The position numbers and the translations under genes are program-made. Below, in pieces: positions 1 through 5,211 of a stretch of 6,222 bases of DNA. The notes under the pieces are model-generated. The model made no database searches. It saw only the letters and a program-made list of their open reading frames with translations, and was not told where the DNA came from. Source of the DNA: Pelomonas sp046294815 (lineage in GTDB: Bacteria; Pseudomonadota; Gammaproteobacteria; Burkholderiales; Burkholderiaceae_C); NCBI GenBank assembly GCA_046294815.1, contig JBKBOJ010000111.1, positions 1-6,222 of the forward strand. The letters are read 5' to 3'. Positions within the stretch are counted from its first letter, which is position 1. Each line of letters begins with the position of its first letter.

Positions 1-949
1 CCGCCAGCTGGTTGGCCTGCGCGGCCGCGTCGGCGCTCTGGCGCACGGTGTCGGTCAGCACCTGCATGCTGCCCGAGGTCTGCTCCAGCGAGCCCGCCTG
101 GCGCTCGGTGCGCTCGGACAGATCCTGGTTGCCCGCGGCGATCTCGCGCGAGGCCACCGTCATCGAGTCGGCGGCATGCCGGACGTTGGAGACGATGGCC
201 GCCAGGCCGCGCGACATGTCGCGCACGGCGGCCAGCAGGCTTTGCTCAGCGCCCGGCGCCACCCGGATGTCCTGCGACAAATCGCCGTCGGCCATCTGGC
301 GCATCACGTCGCGCGCGTACTCGGGCTCGCCGCCCAGCTGGCGCCACACGCCGCCGATGACCAGATAGGACGCGCCGCCCAGACACAGCACGACGACCAC
401 GCCGCTGATGACGATGACCCACAGGCTGGACGACACGCCCGTCTGCGCCTTGGCCAGCCCGGCGTCGAAGCCATCGGCCGCCTGCCGGCGGGCCGAAGCC
501 AGGTCGGACTCCAGCGTCTTCAGCGCCGACTGCATCTTCGGGATGGCCCCGGCCTGGTCGCCCTGCTTGATGCCCAGGAACAGCTCGGCCGTCTCGACCG
601 AGGCGGCGAAATAGGCCTCGAAGCTCTTGCTCAGCGTGGCACCGGCCTCCGCCTTGCCGTCGATCCGCTGGATCGCAGCCAGCAGCTTGCGCATCGTCGC
701 AGCACGCTCGCCGGCCTCGTCCAGCCGCTTCTTCTCGCCTTCGGCGACGGCGCTCTGGATGGTGGCGCCCAGCGCCTCCAGTTGCGCAGCGAACTGCGTG
801 GTGGCATCCAGGTAGGGATAGTCCACCTGACCCACCGAGCGGATGGCGTCGGACGTCCGGGACGAGAACACCAGCACGATCGCAATGCCGATCGCGAAGA
901 TCGCTGCCGCCAACGCCGGCAGCAGCCAGATCCGGGTCTTCACATTCAT
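1..949 (-). CDS. Methyl-accepting chemotaxis protein, C-terminal part cut off by the window edge
   Basis: This is an inner-membrane chemoreceptor that would pass periplasmic ligand information to the CheA/CheW complex. Reading from ATG at 949, 316 residues are visible: a cytoplasmic start (MNVKTR), TM1 at about residues 8-28, a periplasmic helical domain at about 29-174, TM2 at about 175-200, a HAMP region starting around GGEPEYA (206-212), and the first methylation helix (NQDLSERTERQAGSLEQ, from 274) leading into TVRQSADAAAQANQLA at the edge. The conserved signalling hairpin tip is outside the window. GGAGA at 956-960 lies 6 nt upstream of the ATG and supports this start. It is the third gene after the porin and binding-protein genes on the same strand, 69 bp beyond the latter's stop, so that periplasmic protein is a candidate partner. 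The family is certain; the ligand cannot be read from sequence. The periplasmic domain looks like a small four-helix type, not a PAS/Cache domain. Confidence 0.95.
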   Translation of the reverse strand, partial: MNVKTRIWLLPALAAAIFAIGIAIVLVFSSRTSDAIRSVGQVDYPYLDATTQFAAQLEALGATIQSAVAEGEKKRLDEAGERAATMRKLLAAIQRIDGKAEAGATLSKSFEAYFAASVETAELFLGIKQGDQAGAIPKMQSALKTLESDLASARRQAADGFDAGLAKAQTGVSSSLWVIVISGVVVVLCLGGASYLVIGGVWRQLGGEPEYARDVMRQMADGDLSQDIRVAPGAEQSLLAAVRDMSRGLAAIVSNVRHAADSMTVASREIAAGNQDLSERTERQAGSLEQTSGSMQVLTDTVRQSADAAAQANQLA

Positions 950-961
950 TCGCTGTCTCCT

Positions 962-996
962 GAGCGCGAAAAGCGCGACACCTGCGGGTCGCGCTC
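962..996 (-). promoter_or_regulatory. Alternative-hairpin segment between binding-protein and chemoreceptor genes
   Basis: In the minus-strand transcript, segment A (GAGCGCGAC, 996-988) can pair with segment B (GTCGCGCT, 979-972) through a perfect 8-bp stem with an 8-nt loop, followed by a short U run (972-969). Segment A can instead pair perfectly over 8 bp with segment C (TCGCGCTC, 969-962), which abuts the chemoreceptor's AGGAGA ribosome binding site. The A:B stem resembles a weak intrinsic terminator or attenuator; the A:C stem would sit directly beside the Shine-Dalgarno site. The pairing is read directly from the sequence. A regulatory role, such as tuning chemoreceptor output relative to the porin and binding protein, is inference. 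It could also simply be a 3'-end stabilising stem for the upstream message. Confidence 0.45.
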
Positions 997-1018
997 CATC
1001 ATGGGGTCATCGGCCGGG

Positions 1019-1441
1019 TCAGTCGACCGTCAGCACGGCCTTGACGGTGCCGTCCAGCGCCGACTTCTCGATATAGCCGATGCCATCGGGGTTGCCGGCG
1101 ACGAACTTCTTCACTTCGGCCGAACTGCCCAGTTCCTTGGGCGGCGTGCCCTTGCCCGAGAACACCAGGCGCGACCAGGCGGCCTTGACCTGGGCCGACT
1201 GCTTGCCGGTGACCTTGCTATAGAACTGCTCGCGAATGGCGGCCGACTCGGCCTGGTCCACAGGTACAGCGGTGGCGCCGCTGGGCAGCGTGGTGGTCTT
1301 GCCGAGGAAGATGCCCGCGACCTGGTCGGCCGTCATGCTGGCCAGCGCGCTCTTGGGGTTCACGACCACGACGACCTGGGCCTGCGCCCCGACGGCAGCA
1401 GCCAGAAAACCTGCGGCGATGATGATGTTGCGGATTTGCAT
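1019..1441 (-). CDS. Short periplasmic phosphate-type substrate-binding protein (PstS-like fold)
   Basis: The product is a small secreted periplasmic protein related to the PstS/PBP_like_2 group. A hydrophobic signal peptide ends at AQA (cleavage near the QVVVV stretch), leaving about 119 residues. Family hallmarks seen are the LGK motif after a TADQ segment, PVDQAESAAIREQFY, an aromatic-containing stretch ending VFSGKGTPP, and the closing NPDGIGYIE. Full PstS proteins are about 320 residues, so this matches a single lobe; it also lacks the RSSGT-like phosphate-contact motif of true PstS, so the ligand is unknown. Two in-frame ATGs exist, at 1447 and 1441. GAGGAG at 1450-1455 lies only 2 nt from the first but 8 nt from the second, so 1441 is preferred (140 aa; 142 aa from 1447). 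It lies 11 bp (to the 1447 ATG) downstream of the porin gene and upstream of the chemoreceptor gene. No permease or ATPase genes are present, so a sensory rather than transport role is plausible. Confidence 0.85.
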   Translation of the reverse strand: MQIRNIIIAAGFLAAAVGAQAQVVVVVNPKSALASMTADQVAGIFLGKTTTLPSGATAVPVDQAESAAIREQFYSKVTGKQSAQVKAAWSRLVFSGKGTPPKELGSSAEVKKFVAGNPDGIGYIEKSALDGTVKAVLTVD

Positions 1442-1449
1442 GTTCATGT

Positions 1450-1455
1450 CTCCTC
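1450..1455 (-). promoter_or_regulatory. Ribosome binding site deciding the binding-protein start
   Basis: GAGGAG in the minus-strand message lies between the porin stop (TGA, 1461-1459) and the start of the next gene. It is 2 nt from the ATG at 1447 and 8 nt from the ATG at 1441; only the second spacing is normal. Its position within the 11-bp gap supports translation of both genes from one message. Confidence 0.6.
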
Positions 1456-1458
1456 GCC

Positions 1459-2661
1459 TCAGAACACCGTGTCGACGGCGACGCTGAACACGTTGACGTT
1501 GCGCGGTGCGAAGCCGGGCTGCGTCTGGGTGAAGAAGGTTTCGGAAGATGCGCGGACGTGGTCGACCTGGGCCTTGAACGCGAAGTTGCGCATGAAGTCC
1601 CAGCGCATGCCGACGGCCAGGGTCTTCTGCTGCAGGCGCTGGCCGGCCAGGGTGGTGTCCACCACGGCGCGCAGTTGCGCCAGTGCCGGCGTCAGCGGCT
1701 GGATGGTGTTGTTGACGTTGCTGTCCACCGTGCGGACCTGCGAGCCGATGACGTAGGGCGTCACGCTGCCGAAGCGACGGCCCACCGTGACATACCAGCC
1801 GTTGGTGTCGGGCACATAGCTTTCATTGCGACGCATCGTGTACTCGGCGTTCACCAGCCACTGGCCTTCGTCCCAGGTGGCGCCCACGCCGGTGAAGCTG
1901 GCGTTCTTGTCGGTGGCATCGATCTGGTTGCCGACGCTGGCGAACGGCGTCGTGCGCAGCAGGGTCACCAGGCCGCCGAGCGTGGGGCTCTTGACGGTGA
2001 GCTTGCCCTTGACGTGGCCCAGGCGCAGGCTCAGGCCGCTGTCGGTTTCCAGCGTGGCGTTGAAGCCCACGAGCTTCTTCAGCTCCAGGTCGGTGCGCTC
2101 GAAGGTGTCCTTGGACTTGCCGCCGAACACCTGGGCCGTCACCGTGCCGAGGCCGGTGCTGGCCTGCCAGGTGACGTCGGCACCGTCGAACTGGCTGACG
2201 GGCACCTGGCCATAGACGTCCTGCGGCGGACGCAGCGTCGTGTTGGCGTAGCCCACGGCGCGGAAGTCGGACACCGCGAAGAACGGGCCACCCATGCGGC
2301 CGGCACGCAGGGACAACGACGGCAGCACCTGCGCCTTCACGAAGGCCCATTCCACGCCGGGGCGGAAGTTGCCGTCGCCGTTCTGCTTGGACAGCAGCTG
2401 CACCGTGCCCGAGAACATCGGGTTGAGCTTGACGTTGGCTTGCACGCCCAGCTTGGAATCCACCTCGCCGCTGACGTCCTTGGTCGCGCCGCGCGGCTGG
2501 CCGCTGATCACATAGTGGCCGGCATCGGTGCTGGTCTTGACCAGGCCCAGCGTGGCAAAGCCCGACAGGGAGAAAGCGCTCGAAGATTCGGCGGCATGGG
2601 CTGCGCCGCTCAGTACGAAGGCCACCAGGGCCGCAAGAAGGCGCGGACGGGGATGCGTCAT
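1459..2661 (-). CDS. Outer-membrane porin-like beta-barrel protein
   Basis: The protein has 400 residues. A Sec signal peptide with a basic start (HPRPR), a hydrophobic core and a cleavage site near AHA (residue 23) is followed by a chain of alternating polar/hydrophobic strands and ends in VDTVF; a terminal Phe is the usual recognition signal for outer-membrane barrel insertion by the BAM machinery. SGFATLGL (33-40) is a typical first barrel strand, and RPPQDVYGQVP (144-154) resembles a conserved loop of a porin-like family often left unnamed. Role: a channel for small solutes across the outer membrane; selectivity is unknown. The start is supported by GGAG at 2668-2671, 6 nt upstream. It is the first gene of the porin, binding-protein, chemoreceptor operon, and its promoter must lie in the divergent region shared with gpmA. 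Linkage to a PstS-like protein hints at an anion or phosphate-related substrate, but this is only inference. Confidence 0.86.
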   Translation of the reverse strand: MTHPRPRLLAALVAFVLSGAAHAAESSSAFSLSGFATLGLVKTSTDAGHYVISGQPRGATKDVSGEVDSKLGVQANVKLNPMFSGTVQLLSKQNGDGNFRPGVEWAFVKAQVLPSLSLRAGRMGGPFFAVSDFRAVGYANTTLRPPQDVYGQVPVSQFDGADVTWQASTGLGTVTAQVFGGKSKDTFERTDLELKKLVGFNATLETDSGLSLRLGHVKGKLTVKSPTLGGLVTLLRTTPFASVGNQIDATDKNASFTGVGATWDEGQWLVNAEYTMRRNESYVPDTNGWYVTVGRRFGSVTPYVIGSQVRTVDSNVNNTIQPLTPALAQLRAVVDTTLAGQRLQQKTLAVGMRWDFMRNFAFKAQVDHVRASSETFFTQTQPGFAPRNVNVFSVAVDTVF

Positions 2662-2685
2662 GTGTGTCTCCAGAAGTGGAAGTGC

Positions 2686-2700
2686 GCGGGCCGAACCCGC
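2686..2700 (-). promoter_or_regulatory. Small hairpin in the porin 5' leader
   Basis: GCGGG (2686-2690) and CCCGC (2696-2700) form a perfect 5-bp stem around a 5-nt loop, ending 24 nt upstream of the porin ATG and just upstream of its Shine-Dalgarno site. Such a leader stem could affect message stability or ribosome access. In DNA this rich in GC a 5-bp stem can easily arise by chance. Confidence 0.25.
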
Positions 2701-2767
2701 AGAAATGATTGCTTACGGTCCAGAAAATGTTACGGTTAACCCTAGGAAAACATCAGAAATCGCTAGC
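2701..2767. promoter_or_regulatory. AT-rich divergent promoter/operator region between porin operon and gpmA
   Basis: The 201 bp between the porin start (2661) and the gpmA start (2863) contain no gene. This part is clearly richer in A+T than the flanking genes, as expected for a promoter of the minus-strand operon. It contains TTACGGT twice in direct orientation (2713-2719 and 2730-2736, start to start 17 bp), the palindrome GGTTAACC (2734-2741) and the palindromes CCTAGG (2741-2746) and GCTAGC (2762-2767). These are candidate binding sites for a regulator. TAACAT on the minus strand (2732-2727) could be a -10 element, but no convincing -35 is present, which would fit an activator-dependent promoter. 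Confidence 0.4.
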
Positions 2768-2827
2768 CTTCGCCGCGTATTGCTTCACGGCTTGAGAAGC
2801 TGCGATGCCGCGCCGTGGTGGGCTTCC

Positions 2828-2833
2828 TACAAT
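2828..2833 (+). promoter_or_regulatory. Putative -10 element of gpmA
   Basis: TACAAT fits the sigma-70 -10 consensus well and would give a leader of about 25 nt before the gpmA ATG. The context CTACAAT followed by a GC-rich start region resembles many betaproteobacterial promoters. No good -35 lies 16-18 bp upstream, so the assignment is tentative. Confidence 0.4.
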
Positions 2834-2862
2834 TCGCGCCCTTCCAAGCACTCAAGGCGCAC

Positions 2863-3606
2863 ATGTACAAGCTCGTTCTGATCCGCCACGGCGAATCGAC
2901 CTGGAACCTGGAGAACCGCTTCACCGGCTGGACCGACGTGGACCTGACCCCCACCGGCGTGGAACAGGCCAAGACCGCCGGCCGCTTGCTGAAGGAAGCG
3001 GGCTACGACTTCGACATCGCCTACACCTCGGTGCTCAAGCGCGCCGTCTGGACGCTCTGGCACTGTCTGGACCAGATGGACCGCACCTGGTTGCCGGTGC
3101 GCCACAGCTGGCGGCTCAATGAGCGCCACTACGGCGCGCTGCAAGGGCTCAACAAGGCCGACATGGCCAGGCAATACGGCGACGAGCAGGTGCTGATCTG
3201 GCGCCGCAGCTACGACACGCCGCCGCCGGCCCTGGACGCCAACGACCCGCGCTGCGAGCGCGGCGACCGCCGCTACGCCGGCCTGGCCGACGGCGATGTG
3301 CCGCTGACCGAATGCCTGAAGGACACGGTCGCCCGCGTGCTGCCGTTCTGGAACGACACCATCGCGCCGACCATCAAGTCCGGCCAGCGCGTGCTGATCG
3401 CCGCGCATGGCAACAGCATCCGCGCGCTGGTCAAGTACCTGGACGGCATCGCCGACGACGCCATCGTGGGCGTCAACATCCCCAACGGTATCCCGCTGGT
3501 CTACGAGCTGGACGCCGACCTCAAGCCCATCAAGAGCTACTACCTCGGCGACGCCGAGGCGGCCGCCAAGGCCGCGGCCGCCGTGGCCAATCAGGGCAAG
3601 GCCTGA
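2863..3606 (+). CDS. gpmA: 2,3-bisphosphoglycerate-dependent phosphoglycerate mutase
   Basis: This cytoplasmic enzyme interconverts 3-phosphoglycerate and 2-phosphoglycerate in glycolysis and gluconeogenesis through a phosphohistidine. All landmarks of the dPGM family are present in a 247-residue protein (E. coli GpmA is 250): the RHGESTWN motif with the phosphorylated histidine at residue 9, ENRFTGWTDVDL, the arginine of LKRA at 60, NERHYGALQGLNK (86-98, with the catalytic Glu at 87), the RRSYD arginines (114-115), and AAHGNSIRAL with the second active-site histidine at 182. The tail VANQGKA is the familiar C-terminus. An ATG at 2815 is in frame but would add 16 unconserved residues and include the probable -10 element; the start at 2863 matches the family N-terminus, with AAGG 5 nt upstream. 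Its 3' end overlaps the end of the convergent GT9 gene by 16 bp. Confidence 0.98.
   Translation: MYKLVLIRHGESTWNLENRFTGWTDVDLTPTGVEQAKTAGRLLKEAGYDFDIAYTSVLKRAVWTLWHCLDQMDRTWLPVRHSWRLNERHYGALQGLNKADMARQYGDEQVLIWRRSYDTPPPALDANDPRCERGDRRYAGLADGDVPLTECLKDTVARVLPFWNDTIAPTIKSGQRVLIAAHGNSIRALVKYLDGIADDAIVGVNIPNGIPLVYELDADLKPIKSYYLGDAEAAAKAAAAVANQGKA
3543..3559. repeat. Perfect 8-bp palindrome in the gpmA 3' end
   Basis: CCTCGGCG (3543-3550) and CGCCGAGG (3552-3559) are exact reverse complements separated by one base, inside the codons for the YLGDAEA segment of GpmA. They lie about 50 bp before the gpmA stop and past the stop of the convergent GT9 gene. Because the two genes overlap and leave no intergenic space, this stem could help end or protect either transcript. 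No U-run follows, so it is not a canonical intrinsic terminator, and the local Ala/Gly-rich coding favours chance palindromes. Confidence 0.35.
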
Positions 3607-4544
3607 TCCACGGCTGACAGCACCTCGTCGACGCTGGACCATTGACCCGGTCCGCGTCGCATCAGCGTGACGGTGGAACCCCAGGGCGCCCAGCGCGCCG
3701 GGTCCACCGGACCCCAGATGCTCAACAGCCGCGCGCCGACACCCGCAGCCATATGGGCCGGGCCCGTGTCGTTGGCCACCACCACGCCGGCCTGCTGCAG
3801 CAGCGCGTTGTAGACGCCCAGCGCCACGCCGTCCAGGCGCAGCGCATCCGGATAGAGCTGCGCGGCGCCCTGCACCTCGGCCGGGCCTGGCACGATGACG
3901 ACCTGGCGCCCGGCCGCCTTCAAGCTGCGCACGAACTCCGGAAAGGCCGGCCAGCTACGGTCCAGGAATTCCACGCGGCCATTGGCGAAGGGGCAGATCA
4001 GCACGAAGCGCCCCGGCGCAATGCCATGCGCCTGCAGCAAGTCTCTGCCCTGCTGGCGTTGCGCTTGGCTGACCTTCAGGCCGATGTCCCTCGGCGGCTC
4101 GGCCTGAATGCCGAGGAAGTCGCAGGCCAGCTCCCAATACTCGACCAGCGTGTGCCGGCCCTCGCGGCGTGGGTGGGCGCGGCGCAACAGCCAGCTGCGG
4201 CCCTCGCCCGCATGGCCTTCGGCGCTCAGCCCGGCCAGGCGCGCATCGAGCGCGGCAGAGAAGGCATAGGGCAGCAGCAGCGCGTTGGCGCGGCGATCGA
4301 AGCCCGCGTCCTCCTGCCTGAAGCGGCGCCGCAGCGCGCGCAGCTGAGCGACGCGTTCGCGCAGGCCAGCAGGCCGCACATGCAAGGCCCAGCCCTCCGC
4401 CTCCAGCAGCCCGCGCGCCCAGCCCTTGCCGACCAGCTCCAGCCGCCAGCCGTGCTGCTCCAGCAGGCGCAGCGCCGGCACGCTGAGCACCGTGTCACCG
4501 ACAAAGTTGCGCAAGCGAACGATCAACGGGCGGGCTTCTATCAT
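3591..4544 (-). CDS. Glycosyltransferase family 9 protein (heptosyltransferase-like)
   Basis: The product is a 317-residue GT9-fold (GT-B) enzyme of the ADP-heptose:LPS heptosyltransferase type, which transfers sugars from nucleotide donors during LPS core or other surface glycan assembly at the inner face of the inner membrane. Visible hallmarks are the N-terminal Rossmann start LIVRLRNFVGDTVLSVPALR (residues 7-26), a middle segment VLICPFANGR (181-190), and the donor-site motif NDTGPAHMAAGVG (258-270) followed by SIWGPVDPARWAPWG (275-289). The acceptor and exact donor cannot be named. The ATG at 4544 matches the family start; the open frame continues upstream to 4961 only as antisense of the neighbouring gene. 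The ribosome binding site is weak (GAGAA). It is divergent from the DUF4254 gene across 43 bp and its end overlaps gpmA by 16 bp. Confidence 0.9.
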   Translation of the reverse strand: MIEARPLIVRLRNFVGDTVLSVPALRLLEQHGWRLELVGKGWARGLLEAEGWALHVRPAGLRERVAQLRALRRRFRQEDAGFDRRANALLLPYAFSAALDARLAGLSAEGHAGEGRSWLLRRAHPRREGRHTLVEYWELACDFLGIQAEPPRDIGLKVSQAQRQQGRDLLQAHGIAPGRFVLICPFANGRVEFLDRSWPAFPEFVRSLKAAGRQVVIVPGPAEVQGAAQLYPDALRLDGVALGVYNALLQQAGVVVANDTGPAHMAAGVGARLLSIWGPVDPARWAPWGSTVTLMRRGPGQWSSVDEVLSAVDQALP

Positions 4545-4587
4545 CGGCAGTTCTCTACAACGTGGCGCGGGATTCTCCACCCCATCC
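4545..4587. promoter_or_regulatory. Compact divergent start region of the GT9 and DUF4254 genes
   Basis: Only 43 bp separate the two start codons, so the promoters of both genes must be short, overlapping, or partly inside coding sequence. TACAAC at 4556-4561 on the plus strand is a plausible -10 for the DUF4254 gene, in a context (CTACAA then GCG-rich) similar to the gpmA promoter. No convincing -35 is seen, and the DUF4254 ATG lacks a strong Shine-Dalgarno sequence. Confidence 0.35.
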
Positions 4588-5211
4588 ATGAACGCACTGC
4601 CCTCCTCCGCCGAAGTGATCGCCGCCCAGGACGCCGCACTGGCCTCGCCTCCCGAGCCGGTGCAAGCCCAGGACCTGCGCGGCTGGATTGCCGCCAACCA
4701 CTTCCACAACCGCAGCCTGTGGGCCCAGGAAGACCTGGCCCGCCGCACCAGGGCCAGCGATGCCGAGATCGTCGCCAACAAGCGCGCCATCGACCGCCAC
4801 AACCAGGCCCGCAACGACGCCATCGAGCGCATCGACGAGTTCCTGCTGTCGGCGCTGGGCCTGGTGGACCCGGCCACCATCGGCAGCGCGCTGCCCGTCT
4901 CGACCGTGCCACCCGGCGCGCGGCTGAACAGCGAGACCGCCGGCTCCATGCTCGACCGCATCTCAATCCTGGGCCTGAAGATCGCCGCGATGCGCGAGCA
5001 GACGCTGCGCAGTGACGTGGACGAGACCCACCGCCAGGCCTGTGCCGAGCGTCTGCAGCGCCTGATCCAGCAGCGCGCCGACCTTGGGGCGTGCTACGAC
5101 GAGTTGCTGGCCGACGCCCGCGCCGGGCGGGCCTATTTCAAGGTCTACCGGCAGTTCAAGATGTACAACGACCCGCGGCTGAACCCGGCGCTGGTGGCCG
5201 AGTCGAAGTGA
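4588..5211 (+). CDS. DUF4254 domain-containing protein
   Basis: The product is a 207-residue soluble, helix-rich protein of a conserved family with no established biochemical function. Features typical of DUF4254 run through the whole chain: NHFHNRSLWAQEDLARR (37-53), a helical KRAIDRHNQARNDAIERID (65-83), the signature NSETAGSMLDRISILGLKI (114-132), and the closing YRQFKMYNDPRLNP (187-200). No signal peptide or membrane segment is seen. The ATG at 4588 agrees with the family N-terminus even though its ribosome binding site is poor. Members are, from memory, frequently encoded beside GT9 glycosyltransferase genes, as here in divergent orientation, which suggests a helper role in surface polysaccharide synthesis. 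Its stop codon overlaps the GTG start of the following isomerase gene, implying coupled translation. The domain call is secure; the role is unknown. Confidence 0.92.
   Translation: MNALPSSAEVIAAQDAALASPPEPVQAQDLRGWIAANHFHNRSLWAQEDLARRTRASDAEIVANKRAIDRHNQARNDAIERIDEFLLSALGLVDPATIGSALPVSTVPPGARLNSETAGSMLDRISILGLKIAAMREQTLRSDVDETHRQACAERLQRLIQQRADLGACYDELLADARAGRAYFKVYRQFKMYNDPRLNPALVAESK

Noticed and set aside
176..1756. 526-codon plus-strand open frame across the chemoreceptor, binding-protein and porin genes
   Set aside because: It is antisense to three recognised genes, is rich in Arg/Gln/His/Gly from GC-skewed codon shadows, and matches no family I recognise.
2720..2740. Possible Pho box in the porin promoter region (minus strand CCGTAAC...CTGGACC)
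   Set aside because: The half-sites are 12 bp apart instead of 11 and match the CTGTCAT consensus poorly, so PhoB control is not supported.
2827..3642. 271-codon minus-strand open frame opposite gpmA
   Set aside because: gpmA is unambiguous, and the antisense frame is a typical high-GC shadow.
4545..4961. N-terminal extension of the GT9 protein to an upstream ATG at 4961
   Set aside because: The extra 139 residues are antisense to DUF4254, and the family N-terminus begins at MIEARPLIVR.
3642..5015. 457-codon plus-strand open frame antisense to GT9 and running into DUF4254 out of frame
   Set aside because: Low-complexity Arg/Pro/Gln composition; both overlapped genes have clear family motifs in their own frames.
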